DNA of 64,000 nt from Aralia elata (GCA_034770075.1 CM068385.1:54816746-54880745), one strand, 5' to 3'; shown: positions 20,401-31,106, counted from the first letter of the stretch. A program made the numbers and translations. The notes: generated from the letters alone by a model not told the origin.

Positions 20401-21923
20401 TGTTTATGTTAACTGCTCAGGAGAAACTTGTGGCGGAAATGGCTAAGTTGGAATTAGAGGTGAAGAATCTGGCAGAGTCTAATGAAAAATTGTTCCAGAT
20501 GGAAACTCAACCAACTTTGGTAGAAAAAGTCAAGGAAGCGCAACTTCAAGATGAGGAATGTGATAATATTCGGAAAAGAGTGCTTGAAGGTGAAGAACTT
20601 AAATATAAAATCGATACCGAAGGGTTGTTGAGATTTGAAGGCAGAATCTGGGTACCATCGGTATTGGCAATCAGAGAGGAGATTTTGAACGAAGCTCACA
20701 GTTCACGATTTTCGGTTCACCAGGATCTTCGACAACATTTTTGGTGGCCAAACATGAAAAGAGAGGTTGCTGAATGTGTTGCGAAATGTCTCACTTGTCA
20801 GAGAGTTAAAGCGGAGCATCAACAACCAAGTGGTTTGTTACAGCCCTTGGAGATACCAGAATGGAAGTGGGAGCATATCACAATGGACTTTGTAGTAGGG
20901 CTTCCAACTACTCAGAAGGGATATGACGCAATATGGGTCATAGTTGACAGATTGACGAAATCAGCGCATATCTTGCCCATCAAAATCCGATTCACTTTGG
21001 ATCAGCTGGCGAAATTATATGTCAAAGAGATTATCTCAAGGCACGGAGTTCCAGTATCAATAGTATCAGATCGAGATCCACGTTTCACCTCAAAATTTTG
21101 GAGGAGTTTGCAAGCTGGTTTGGGGACACAGTTGAGAATGAGTACAGCCTATCATCCTCAAACCGATGGCCAGAGCGAAAGAACAATTCAAACGTTGGAA
21201 GATATGCTTCGGGCGTGCGTCATGGATTTTAAAGGCAACTGGGATGATCATTTATCTCTGGTCGAGTTTGCTTACAACAATAGTCATCACGCTAGTATCG
21301 GCATGCCGCCCTACGAAGCATTGTACGGAAGGAAATGCAGAACTCCATTATGCTGGGATGAGGTTGGTGAACGACGACTACTGGGACCCGAGCTGGTACA
21401 ACAAACTGCTGAAATTGTTAAGGTGATAAGAGCCAGACTGGTAGCCGCTCAAGACAGACAGAAGAAGTATGCTGATCAACACCGACAAAATCGCGAATTT
21501 GAAGCTGGGAGCTTTGTGTTTCTCAAGGTATCACCTTGGAAGGGAAAGATCAGATTTGGTAAAAAGGGTAAACTCAGTCCGCGGTTTATTGGACCTTTTG
21601 AAGTGCTGAAACGGATGGGTGAAGTAGCTTATGAGGTAGCTTTACCTCCTGAGTTAGGTCATATTCACAATGTATTCCACATATCGGTCCTACGACCGTA
21701 TAAGTCTGATTATAAGCATGTCATAGAGTATGAACCGATACAGTTTGAGCAAGATTTGTCTTATGAAGAGGTTCCTGTACAAATAGTGGACAGGAAGGAA
21801 CAAGTTCTTAGAAATAAAGTGATACCTTCTGTTAAGGTAATCTGGAGGAACCACAGTGCTGAAGAAGCAACGTGGGAACTCGAAGAGCAAATGATGCAAA
21901 ATTTTCCTCAATTATTTGTTTAA
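17445..21923 (+). CDS. Tekay-type gag-pol polyprotein, copy 2 (full-length frame)
   Basis: A single open frame of about 1490 codons runs from MPPRRQ (ATG 17445; in-frame ATG also at 17406) to TAA at 21921. It encodes gag, protease (DSGAT near 18615), reverse transcriptase (FIDD at 19608-19619), RNase H (about 19950-20370), integrase (about 20690-21300, DDE residues present) and a chromodomain-like C-terminus (about 21830-21915) that in relatives directs integration to heterochromatin. Two nucleocapsid knuckles are damaged: histidine to threonine in CFNCGQEGTIAPNC (18330-18332) and cysteine to tyrosine in CFIYGSKDHFAREC (18378-18380). RNA packaging by this Gag is therefore doubtful although the frame is intact. 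The integrase zinc region reads SVHQDLRQHFWWP, roughly eight residues shorter than usual for the family; copy 1 has the same deletion. Confidence 0.93.
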   Translation: MPPRRQPTRQQTPEGSTNNEEVNANPMQQLVNLLTGAFANQPQAQATTFKDFKAVGPPEYHGTMNPIEAQTWIMEMEKVFDVARVSEDQKTAFATFMLKSEASYWWQANKTRGGQGIIPWERFKEIFFETYFPVSAQNQMEVQFLELKQGTMSVSEYAARFNELVRFAPYQVNTDERKARRFEQGLKPWLYSRVSMFQLNSFAAVLEKAIIAEGGSDALSKYNQEQKKKKNENENKASGSHGGSSQKRKWNDSNSAGSQQGNQKKKMEVCSNCGKSHMGACLKGKRVCFNCGQEGTIAPNCPNPKKGACFIYGSKDHFARECPKKAATGGASSGKGNSGGGGNLTITGPTQPNRPIARTFNMTLQDAVQSKDVVSGIIPVNNVNAYVLFDSGATCSFISDDFAKKLELPQEELDYPMNIEIANREVIPVKFVHKNCQVDIKGHLMTVNLIPICLGEFDVILGMDWLFNHVVVIDCQKKCVTLMTPSKVVFYGSKSPRQTSCLTMVQARKMLRQGCVGYLAYIVDTRKVGAKLEEIPVVRDFMDVFPDDLPGLPPDREIEFVIDLAPGTTPISKAPYRMAPVEMKELMVQLQELLDKKYIQPSVSPWGVPVLFVKKKDGSMRLCIDYRELNKVTIKNKYPLPRIDDLFDQLKGARYFSKIDLRSGYHQLKVRKEDIPKTAFRTRYGHYEFLVMSFGLTNAPAAFMDLMNRVFKPFLDRFVVVFIDDILVYSKTQEEHVEHLRVTLEALRKEKLYAKFSKCEFWLERVQFLGHVIDKDGISVDPAKVEAVMNWDQPKTPSEVRSFLGLAGYYRHFIQDFSRIATPLTNLTRKSVKFVWTEKCEESFQELKKRLSSAPVLSLPDDTGNFVVYSDASHKGLGCVLMQNGKVIAYASRQLKDYEKGYPTHDLELAAVVFALKIWRHYLYGEKCEIYTDHKSLKYIFTQKDLNMRQRRWIELIKDYDCEILYHPGKANVVADALSRKGREKLFMLTAQEKLVAEMAKLELEVKNLAESNEKLFQMETQPTLVEKVKEAQLQDEECDNIRKRVLEGEELKYKIDTEGLLRFEGRIWVPSVLAIREEILNEAHSSRFSVHQDLRQHFWWPNMKREVAECVAKCLTCQRVKAEHQQPSGLLQPLEIPEWKWEHITMDFVVGLPTTQKGYDAIWVIVDRLTKSAHILPIKIRFTLDQLAKLYVKEIISRHGVPVSIVSDRDPRFTSKFWRSLQAGLGTQLRMSTAYHPQTDGQSERTIQTLEDMLRACVMDFKGNWDDHLSLVEFAYNNSHHASIGMPPYEALYGRKCRTPLCWDEVGERRLLGPELVQQTAEIVKVIRARLVAAQDRQKKYADQHRQNREFEAGSFVFLKVSPWKGKIRFGKKGKLSPRFIGPFEVLKRMGEVAYEVALPPELGHIHNVFHISVLRPYKSDYKHVIEYEPIQFEQDLSYEEVPVQIVDRKEQVLRNKVIPSVKVIWRNHSAEEATWELEEQMMQNFPQLFV

Positions 21924-22033
21924 TGTTTATATTGCGATTCTGGGGACAGAATCTTTGTAAGGAGGGGAGAATGTAACGGACGATTTAATTTCATTGTGAT
22001 TCCGGGGACAGAATCCTTTTAAGGAGGGAAAGA
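21924..22033 (+). promoter_or_regulatory. Duplicated polypurine tract before LTR3
   Basis: As before LTR2, two purine-run plus TGTAACG junctions lie 62 bp apart (21972 and 22034). Only the second begins a full LTR. Confidence 0.8.
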
Positions 22034-22828
22034 TGTAACGAATGCAATTTTTGTGATTGAATAAAAATATTTATTGAATTATATAAATATTTTTATTAAT
22101 TTATTGAGTTTAATAAATAATTTATTAGGTTTTGTGGAATGGGTATATGTTAAGTTTAATAATGTTAAATGTTAATTTGAAGTGTGATTTGTTATGTTTT
22201 CTAATTTAATTTAATAATTAAATTAGATGATGAAAAGGTTTATTTGAATAAATGATTTATTTGAATAAGAGAATTTATTTGGTATTATTGTTATTTGTTA
22301 AATGAAATTATTATTTGAGTTAGTTATATTTAATTGAATTTATTTAATAATAATAAGTTCAATTAAATTAAATGTGTGACATTTAAAACTATATGTTATA
22401 ATGTTTTATTAAAATAAATGAAAGGAGTTTTAATTTAGTTTTTCCAAACTAGGCCTTATGACCTTTGGTTGGATAAATGAGTTATTTTAATTGTGTTTTA
22501 CCAAACAAGACATAAGAATAATGGATTAATTTATTTAGTATTTGCCAAACAAGCCTTATGGCTTTTGAAAATCCTAACTAATGATTCAATTTAAGGATTT
22601 TACGTTATTATTTAAAACAACAGTTTTTATTTTATTTTTTTTAAAATCATCAGTTTATATTATATCAGTAAAAGAGCGTCAGTTGAAAGAAAGAAAAGAA
22701 AGAAGAAGAACATCAGAGTTTGAGAGAAAAGAGAGAGCAGAGCTTGAGAATTTGAGAGTTGAGAAGAGAGAATTGAGAAAGAGCTTGTTATTTTAAAAGA
22801 ATTCACCAAGTTCTTACAGTAATTGAAG

Positions 22829-24584
22829 GTATAATTTCTTTTTCCTTTTGGTTTTATTCTTCTGTATATAGTTTTAGTTACTGTATGTGAATTCAATTGT
22901 TAGAATATATGAACTAGTTGATTATAGTTGTTGTAATTGGTAGTAATCATGTGTTAGATGATTATATGATGATTAACAATTAATTTAGAGGTATTAATCC
23001 ATGAAAACATGCTTTAGAATTGAGTTCTTAGTTTTACAGAGCTTTATTTCATGTATGGAATATTTGTATAAAAATTGATGCTCTAATTGGTTATTAATCG
23101 GTAAATTGATAATTGTTTATGATTATTTGATGAAAAACATGAATAATGCAAGAAGAATGGTTTTAATTGGTTGAAAAATGAATTTACAGAGCTTTGTTTT
23201 ATGAAAATGGCAAAAACATGGTTATTTTATAAAACAGTGAATTTTTGGTTTTAAATTGATTGATTATGTGTTTTATAATGCTTAGATTAGTTAGAAACAT
23301 GTTGGGTACTTGTTTTCTAGCATATATGATGTCTGGGTATATTTAGTTTGTGTACTGGATGGTAGAATTCGGAAAATTTGGCCAAAATTGGCCTAAGTTT
23401 TCACTGTTCGCGAACTGTAGGAGACGACAGCCAGGTTTCTCGCCCCGGCGAGAAAAATGAGCTGTTAATCTTCGCCCCGGCGAGAAATTTACAAAGGGAA
23501 TCCTCGCCCCGGCGAGAAAATTTAAAAGGGAATTCTCGCCCCGCGCGAGAATCACTGCTGGAAAATTTTTATTATTTTATTTTCCTTTCTTGGAAGTTAT
23601 GATGTATAATTAATTTTATATTAAAGTATTAAGTGATTAATGAAATTCCTAGATAATTGAAACTTGTTGATTATGGTTTACTAAATGAGATGTTTTAATA
23701 AAAAGGATAAAAGCAAGCTTAAAGTGTATATTATTTTGTAACTAATTATGTTACCATTTTATAATTAAATGTATAGGTTGTTTAAGGATTGTGAGATAGT
23801 TAATTTGTAATCAACGCTTGAGGCAAGTTCCTTATCTCAACTTATTACTTTATGTTGAGCAAGTTTTCCTTCCTTAAGCTTGAGAACTATTTATAGCAAG
23901 TTGTTGTTCTCTTTTAACTTGTTAATTTATTCAAGACAAGTTTATTTATATTGAGCAAGCTTATTGACCTTAGCTTATTGATATTCAAGCAAGGTTATTA
24001 TCATGATTATATACTCAAGTTTTATTCCAATCATTGTTATTATTCAAACTTCGAGTATAGTTTCTTTTGAACAAACTCTATTGAATTAGACTAGCAAACC
24101 CTTATTGATTCAGCTAGTCCTTAGTTGATGAACGTTTCAAAGACTTAGAATGTTTTCTATACTTGTTCCAAGCCAATTTCCTTTTTGGTATGGATTCAGA
24201 CGATAAACTAAGATGAACAACCCTAATATAGGGGATTACTTACGCGACAGCGTTAAAATGTTTGTGCACAATACATTGTACAAAGGGCTGATCCCCCTGA
24301 GTACGAGATGTTGGTCCATAGTCTATATGACTGTTAAAGGTTACAGTAGAAATACTTGTCAACCTAGGACATAGTTCGAGGTCTTGTGACCCTCAGATAT
24401 AATTTCTAAATCTTGAATTCTCTATTTTTGGAATCAAGCATTCTTAAGAGCTTTTAAACTTTAATCATTTATTGGTTGAAAATCAGAAAAACTATTACTC
24501 CTCAGTTGAAATCATTTCATTTAGATATTATTGTTATTGTACTTGTGAGCAATTGTTTGCTCACTCTTGCACAAATTATTGCAG
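22829..24584 (+). other. Predicted intron inside LTR3
   Basis: The donor TTGAAG then GTATAATTTC and the acceptor TTGCAG match LTR1 and LTR2. Length 1756 bp. Confidence 0.5.
23439..23549. repeat. Four GC palindromes at 32-bp steps, last one disturbed
   Basis: Cores start at 23439, 23471, 23503 and 23535. The last reads CTCGCCCCGCGCGAG, with one extra base at the centre. Confidence 0.9.
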
Positions 24585-24646
24585 CTAAGGCTGAAAAACC
24601 GGACGAGCCGTCCACGAGCAAAGGCAAGGGCAAGATGCATAAATAG
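24584..24646 (+). CDS. Conserved 20-residue reading frame, LTR3
   Basis: The sequence is the same as in LTR1, directly after the acceptor and ending in TAG at 24646. Confidence 0.4.
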   Translation, partial: AKAEKPDEPSTSKGKGKMHK

Positions 24647-24901
24647 CTAAAGACCTGTTATTTATTTGATGATCGATTGTATCAAGACTTATTTAGATTA
24701 TGTTTTATTCCGCATTTGATGTATTAAGGTTAAGATAACCTGGGATTTGAATATTTAATAGTTTGGTGATGTAACCCATTTTGGGAAGATATTTCTTTAA
24801 GTTTATTTAATTGTTATTTTATTGGGTAGTTAGTTTTGAATGTATGTTATAGTAAACACCAAATCAGTGGGGATTAAGTACCTGGATTTGGGGGTGTCAC
24901 A

Positions 24902-24948
24902 GGTTGGTATCAGAGCTGTAGGTTATGAACCTTTAGGTGGGGAAAACT
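24902..24948 (+). mobile_element. 47-bp stub of a third Tekay internal region with primer site
   Basis: After LTR3 the sequence matches the first bases of the internal regions, with the primer site TGGTATCAGAGC at 24905-24916. At about 24948 it switches abruptly to the interior of another LTR subfamily. No target duplication is present. A deletion or template switch is the simplest explanation. Confidence 0.85.
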
Positions 24949-25415
24949 TAAGACGTCAAATGCTATGAAAAGTTGTGTTCTAACCATACAAGCATAATTG
25001 TTAGGATTCATTATGCCTCTAGATATGAATTTCATGAGCACTATTTAGCTAAGAATTATTTTGACATGTACGAGCATGTTTAATGCATGAATTTCAAGTA
25101 TAAGCTATGTGTTTAGTATGTGCATATGTTGTTTACATCCAAGCATGCGTATTAAGTATTGTCTGGTCATATTATAGGACATTTCGACCATAATAGCGGA
25201 CTATGTGTGAAATGGACTTGTTTGGCCTAAAGTGTAGAAATTTCTGACTTAGGACCATAAGACTTCCAAATGGATTTAAATGAGCATGCTAGAGTTATAG
25301 ACCAAGTTAATAAGGACATAAACATGTGTATCTTGATGTATAACAATAACTAGTATGCTAAGAATAAACTAGGTTCAAGCATAATGAAATTGCATTTTCT
25401 GGTCTGCCCAGAGGG

Positions 25416-25461
25416 TGGCGCGACCGCGCCACTCCTAAAGGCAAAACCAGCGCGGCCGCGC
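25416..25461. repeat. Two GC palindromes
   Basis: TGGCGCGACCGCGCCA (25416-25431) has seven-base arms. GCGCGGCCGCGC (25450-25461) is a perfect 12-bp palindrome. Start-to-start distance is 34 bp. The position in the LTR corresponds to the CTCGCC arrays, but the sequence differs. Confidence 0.85.
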
Positions 25462-26516
25462 AGGTTGCCAGAAAAGCCCAGTTGTTTTAATTCGTAAATA
25501 AAGTCTTGCAGCATGTATGTGTGAATGTTTTAAGCTGTATTGCATGATTGAACTGATATACTATGTGTTCGAGCTTATGTTGATGCTTAGGGTCGAAGTA
25601 TTCTAGATTTTCTAACTCATTTAGCTAAGATGAGAAATTTCAAATATGGACTTCGTAATCATGATTCCACCTACGTGACTGTGTATTAAAACTATGTGGT
25701 GCGTAACCACTTGTAAGAATGTTATACTAATTAAGGAACCGACTTATTAATGATTAGGTCGTTTCAACACAATTTAAATTAAAGATAGAGTATTTGTAGC
25801 TGAGCAAACAAGAAAGTTTCCTTTAACCCTACTCAATTTACATTCGAGCAGGATGTGGTATATTGTGCAAGTATTCGAACCCTTTCTCTTTATTGAGCAA
25901 GCATGTAAACTTGTATATTCATGTATCATACAAGTATGTGACAATGACTCTTATGCTTTATAAACTGTCATTCATATTCTAAAGTTTGGTTTAAGATTAA
26001 TATCCCTTAAACCTCATTGCGAGTATTGGTATTCATTAAATCATTGAATATGATTATAAAAATTGTCTAAACTATTATTTCGGTTAGACTAATATACATG
26101 TGTTAGAAAGCTATTCCAAACCAATTGTCTTGGTAAGGACTCTTATGTACTGAGATGAACAACCTGAAAAAAAAGGGGAAAATTATATATTGTCGAGGAA
26201 CCGACGTGCGCACTTATAGGCATGTGACAGTTATGCATAATCTGGGGTACTACAGGCTGACCACCTATGTACTTGTTTTTATTGGATTTTCAGTATAAAA
26301 ACTGTTAATTCTAGCAGGAGTTCTTAGTCCCTTGGGACTATTCAGTGTTTTGCACCTCGAACTTTGTCAGGATTATTTCTTGAATCTTATTGAGATTATC
26401 CGTTCATAACAACTTTATTCGAAATAATTGATAATTCATAATATTCTCGAACTATCCCTTATATTCTCGAGACATCAAACTTTTAATTGTTTACCCTTAT
26501 TATTACATCACTTGCT

Positions 26517-26621
26517 GGGCAAATTTGTTGCTCATTCTTGCTTTCTTTAAATCTTTCAGTTAAGGAAGAGCGAGGTGAACCTTCAGGCAAGGATAAGGGA
26601 AAGGGCAAAACTACGGAGTAG
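26517..26621 (+). promoter_or_regulatory. Hairpin, acceptor and 20-residue frame of this LTR subfamily
   Basis: GGGCAA (26517-26522) pairs with TTGCTC (26528-26533). CTCAT is a possible branch point. A pyrimidine-rich run ends in TTTCAG at 26559, a strong-looking acceptor. From 26559 the frame reads VKEERGEPSGKDKGKGKTTE and stops with TAG at 26621, the same length as in the other subfamilies. Confidence 0.5.
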
Positions 26622-26910
26622 CTTTGTTCTCCCTTAGGCAGGAGATTATTTTACTATGTTATTTTAAGTTTCTAGATTTGGTTATGTAATAAGATTAGGC
26701 ATGGATTATGTATTAGTACTATGTTTCAGTTAAATTAAGACTTTTGGATAGTATAGTGGTATCGGTTGCGAGACTTTGGGACGAGAATAATTATATTAAA
26801 TCAATGTAATTTATTCTATCTTTTCCGCTGCATTAGTTTTATGTCATTATTGTGTTAGAACGTGATGAACCAAATTCGAGACAGTGACGTCAGAATTTGG
26901 GGGCGTCACA

Positions 26911-27023
26911 GCTCCAGCTAAAAGGTTTACAAATTGCTGTACAGGATTAGTATTGGCATCATTATTGTTATTATTCGTAGAGCTTTCTTGAGCTTGTTGA
27001 CGTGGTTGGCGTCTCGACAACAT
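26911..27023 (-). pseudogene. N-terminus of Tekay-type gag, truncated
   Basis: From ATG at 27023 leftwards the frame starts MLSRRQPRQQ and continues with a run like NPVQQFVNLLAG. It matches the start of gag in the tandem block (MPPRRQPTRQQ ... NPMQQLVNLLTGA). It is cut at 26911 by the LTR to its left, and nothing downstream of it is found in the window. This conserved start supports the MPPRRQ start chosen for copies 1 and 2. Confidence 0.8.
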
Positions 27024-27269
27024 TTTCTGCTTAAGAGTTTACTCTTATTAGATCATTACTCAATTTCTTAGGTGTTTGATACTTAATGCAAACAATTCAG
27101 GTTTAACACTTAACACTTAACATCTTCAAATAAACTTGATATTTCATTCATTCAAAAGTTTTAAGGAATCATCAAGATCAAATAATCATATTCCATTGTT
27201 TATAATCACGCTGGAATTTACATTACTAACTACTATAAATATTCACATATATTTCAATACTTTTTCCTA

Positions 27270-28031
27270 TCATGGCCTACTAAGGCGTCGAACCACCTTT
27301 CTGCGTTCTTCCTCCATGATACAGAACATCGTCCTACGATCCAACATGTACCATGGCAAGTCCTCGAACTGAACTGGATAGTGGAGAACTCGATCCTGGG
27401 CCTTGTCAATTGTTGCTTGAAATGTGTAGTCTGTCTCCTCAATCTTAGCCTTCTTTTTTCGCTAACCTTTTTCTCGTTCCAATTGTCGAGAGGCCTTCAT
27501 CCAGGCATCTTCTGCTCTAGCACGTTCTGCTAACTCTTCACTCAGGTCATCTTTCAATTTCTCCATTTCGAGCTTCATCTTCTCATTCTCGGCAAACAAC
27601 TCTTCCTTTTGACTCTCTGCCTGAACTAACTTCCATTCTACGTCTCTAAGACGTACATCAAGATCCTAAATCTTCTCATTCTTTTGTTCTATAGTAGTCT
27701 GACATATATTTGCCAGCCTCTCCAAATCTCTTATTTTACCCAGTAACTCTACGGTACGGCCATATAGTGAGTCATTCATCTCGACATCAATGGAGGTAAG
27801 GGGTACCTCCTCGGGATCTTCATCATCCTCCTCAGTCTCTACCTCTACTTCCTCAGAATCCTCCTCTAGATCAAACTCAGGCTCATGCTCCTGACCCATA
27901 ACAGTGATCAATGGAGATGGCTCTCTCTGTATCAACTACTCTCGGACAACATGGATATCACGGGGCTCCTCCACTCTAGCTACTCGGGGCTCAACCTCCC
28001 TAGGCTGACTGAATCTTCCAACATCCGACAT
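27270..28031 (-). pseudogene. ORF1, acidic coiled-coil protein, diverged minus-strand copy
   Basis: The frame runs from ATG (MSDV at 28031) to TGA at 27270-27272, about 254 codons with a few internal stops and breaks. LIQREPSPLITVMGQEHEPE is nearly the same as in the tandem-block ORF1. It is followed by an acidic tract, a conserved IEQKN element, RLRDVEWKLV, and a long E/K/L-rich coiled-coil region. It ends FCIMEEERRKVVRRLSRP. It lies between the primer site and gag, as in copies 1 and 2. Sequence divergence with kept motifs and position argues that ORF1 is a lasting part of this lineage. No known domain recognised. Confidence 0.7.
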
Positions 28032-28248
28032 CTTGACAACAAAGTTTAAGTTTTAATTAATACTCGATACTACTCGCGGCATATAGGTTGTTAACACATA
28101 AACACATAGCACATAAAATCTTTTATTATCTTTAATTCATTCCTTAATTCATTCCTTAGAACTCGATAAGAGTTTATCACCTCTATATTTTCTATCTCCT
28201 AAAAGGTTACTACCCTAAGGTTTCCCCACCTTAGGTTCATAACCTACA

Positions 28249-28260
28249 GCTCTAATACCA
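28249..28260 (-). other. Primer-binding site of the minus-strand Tekay element
   Basis: On the minus strand it reads TGGTATTAGAGC, one change from the consensus TGGTATCAGAGC, three bases from the LTR end. Confidence 0.85.
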
Positions 28261-28528
28261 ACCTGTGACATCCCCAAATCCGGGTACTTAATTCCCACAG
28301 GATTTGGTGTTCACTATCCAAATAAATCACATCACATCTAACTACCCATAAAAGATAAGAATGAAAACTCTTAGTTGAAATAGAAATTTCTCATTAAAGG
28401 GTTACAACATCTTAATAACATCAATCCCAGGTCATCTAACCTTAAATAAAACATCAATGCGGAAACATAACATAAATAACATAAGTCTTTTACATAAACA
28501 TCATTCAAATAAATTTAACAAGTCTTCA

Positions 28529-28591
28529 TCACTTGTTCGCCTTGTCGTTTCCCTTACTAGTAGATGGTTTGTCAACTTTTTCAACCTTAGC
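28529..28591 (-). CDS. Conserved 20-residue reading frame, diverged LTR
   Basis: After the GGCAG acceptor the frame reads AKVEKVDKPSTSKGNDKANK and stops with TGA. PSTSKG is shared with LTR1-3 through six different codons (for example CCA TCT against CCG TCC). In the unspliced sequence the frame is also open upstream through a leucine-rich run to about 28750, but that upstream phase differs from LTR1. Confidence 0.45.
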   Translation of the reverse strand, partial: AKVEKVDKPSTSKGNDKANK

Positions 28592-30394
28592 TGCCATGTT
28601 GCTATGCAAGAGTGAGCAACAATTGCCCATCAAGTGAACCAATAACAATAATAATAACATGCGAATAGTCAATGGATACTGGATAATTGAAAGCTCGGCT
28701 TTTGAATCAAGATTTATAAAACAAGAATCAAAAGAACATCTGAGGGTCACAAGACCATGAACGATGTCCTAGGCTATCAAGTATTTCTACTTTAAACCTT
28801 TAACAGTCATCAGACTATATGAACCTTACTTCTCGTACTTAGGGGGATCAACCCTTCGTACCATGTATGTGCACAACATCTTAACGCTAACGCGTAAATA
28901 TAATCCCCTATAAAAGGGTTGGTTTGGATTTACCTCAATAACATTTCTAGAATTTAGAACGCTCATCAACTATGGACTAGTCGAATCAATAAGGGTTCGC
29001 TAGTCAATCAAGGCTCAATAAATATAACTGACATCTCAATCGAATAATGAATCTTAAGGTACACAATTGAACAACATTGTATAACCGAGGTATTGCTTAG
29101 AAGAATTAGAACATCTCAATTAAAGTTATATAATTGGATAATCAAGAGTAAGAAACTTGATCAACATAAGTACATGATTTGTGAACCTGCTTAATGTAAA
29201 AGTAAGATTTAGGAACTTGCGTAATAGTAATAAGTTAAGGATAAGATACTTGCGTAAAAGAAATCAAGTTAGGGTAAGGAAACTTGCCTCGTTCGTAGAT
29301 TATACGTTTACTATTCATGTTCCTCAATTAATCCTACTTACCATTTCAAGTCACGATACTAATTAATTATAACAAAATTAGCATCATGAGTATATTCTCT
29401 TTTATCTCATCTTAACTCTAAGTCTGATTATATTAATGACACTTACAACATTAACTCTTAAACACATTATTAAACTTTACAAGTAACGAGTTTAAAACGC
29501 AATCGACTTACTCATTAATCTCATAAAAACATTATTGACTTGTTGTTAATATGTTTTAACATCAAAATGTATGATTATTACATTTTCATGTTCATTAGAT
29601 TGGGTTACAATTACATTCTCTAAGCTTGAACACTTAAATAAAATCTTCTGGATCAATCTGCTAACCGGCGCGGCCGTGCCGCTTTTGTTCCTGGCACCGG
29701 CGCAGCCGCGCTGTGCGTGAACTCTAGATCTGGTCTGCTTGTGGCGCGACCACGCCACTTTTGTTCTTGACACCAACGCGGCCGCGCTGATGCGCAGACT
29801 CAGATACTGAAGTTCACGAAGAATACATAAAATGTTAAATTTGGCCAAAGTTTCGCTCAAACAACAAATTTAATACTACGCACAGGTTCTGAACTTTACA
29901 AAAACTTATAACAACAATCAGAGCTTGATTTTAATAACTTAAACAACCTAAACATCCAAATTTAAACCCATAAATTTCATGTTCTTACTATTTTTGAAAG
30001 TTTTGTCAAATTTCATGAAATCACCCATTACAGATTCGTTATAACACCAAATTAGTCCGTTTAAATTTTGTTCTTTTCGTTTTTACATGTATAAACATAA
30101 TCCACCATCAATTTACCGTTGAATATGCATTTAAAACATAAATTTTTATACATTTAAGCCATATTCAAATACTATTCCTCAGTAACTTTCAAAACTCCAA
30201 TTAAACAAAAATTCATAGATTACTTACTCTGAAACGTTTTATAAACATCATATAATGATTCATACATGCATATTAATAATTACAAACAACTTTTCAACAA
30301 TTTAATCAGGAAACTCAATTAACAGAGAACTTGAAAATATACGTTCATGAAGAAACTTAAAAACATAATTTAAAGCTTGAATTCAAGAATTTAC
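28591..30394 (-). other. Predicted intron inside the diverged LTR
   Basis: Donor ATCAAAG then GTAAATTC at 30394 follows a GA-rich leader. Hairpin GGGCAA/TTGCTC (28628-28614) and CTCAC precede the acceptor GGCAG at 28591. Length 1804 bp, close to LTR1-3. The GGGGAT (28903-28908) and ATCCCC (28843-28848) elements are 54 bases apart, the same gap as in LTR1. Confidence 0.5.
29668..29787. repeat. Four GC palindromes in the diverged LTR
   Basis: GCGCGGCCGTGC (29668), GCGCAGCCGCGC (29700), TGGCGCGACCACGCCA (29742) and ACGCGGCCGCGC (29776). The steps are 32, 42 and 34. The array lies about 600-730 bases after the donor, close to its place in LTR1. Confidence 0.85.
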
Positions 30395-31091
30395 CTTTGA
30401 TATTAGTGATTTATATTGCTAGATGATGTGAATTCTTTTTCCAATTCTCAAATTTTCTCAAAACTCTCTCTCTTTTGCTCTCTGTATTCTCTAATTTGGC
30501 TTAGGAACTCAACACTAATAATACATATAAACAAAACAACTGACGAGTACATAGGTGTTAATTAAGCACTTACTGGCTTTAACTACTCCCATGATCTTAA
30601 TGCCGCGTTTGATTTGTCCCTACAAGCTCCTTTTTGGTTTATTTTAATTAACTGGTTTATTATAAAGTTACTGTTACACTTTAATTAATCAAATTATATT
30701 ATTTAATTACAATTAAATAAAAGCCATTACTACATATTAAATCAAATCATTACATAATTAAAGTTCTCATATAATTAAAATTCTCATATAATTAATTATG
30801 ATAAGTCAATAAATCTCTAATTAATTATTAATTTAATTAGAACAACATCACAATTAATAAACAACTCATTTAATTTAATTATCCCAATTAAATTCACACT
30901 TTGCACTATAAAATTATTTCACATTAATACAATTAATATAACACATTTAATTAAATTAATCTATAATAATTTCATCAAATATTTATTTAACTCAATAAAT
31001 AAATCAGTATAAATATTTATTTAATTCAATAAATATTTAAAGATCAAATATAAAATTCTCGTTCGTTACAACCTTAGAGCTATAATCTATA

Positions 31092-31103
31092 GTTCTGATA
31101 CCA
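31092..31103 (-). other. Primer-binding site of an X-like element
   Basis: On the minus strand it reads TGGTATCAGAAC, just after an LTR ending in CATCACA, and is followed by a short piece of internal sequence similar to the X internal region near 59535 (tatagctcta). Confidence 0.75.
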
Positions 31104-31106
31104 ACT

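Larger units (their letters stand above)
22034..24901 (+). mobile_element. LTR3 of the Tekay tandem block
   Basis: The 2868-bp LTR runs from TGTAACGAATGC to TGTCACA. It differs from the others by a few private substitutions (for example aactaatgattcaa near 22577) and one extra base in its last palindrome. It is followed by a primer site, not by host sequence, so it is also the 5' LTR of a further, mostly deleted copy. Confidence 0.92.
24949..26910 (+). mobile_element. Truncated Tekay-type LTR of another subfamily
   Basis: It ends in GGGGGCGTCACA at 26910 and shares ordered blocks with the other Tekay LTRs, including the hairpin before the acceptor. Its 5' end is missing at the junction with the stub. 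Minus-strand gag of another element follows at once, so this LTR had been inserted in that gag. Its coding partner is not seen. Confidence 0.75.
28264..31070 (-). mobile_element. 5' LTR of the minus-strand Tekay element
   Basis: On the minus strand it runs from TGTAACGAACGAG at 31070 to GGGGATGTCACA at 28264 (2807 bp). It is clearly diverged from LTR1-3 but has the same order of parts: AT-rich start, GA-rich leader, donor, GC palindromes, GGGGAT/ATCCCC pair, hairpin, acceptor and primer site. The element was inserted about 30 bases inside the internal region of an X-like element whose primer site lies at 31092-31103. Confidence 0.88.
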
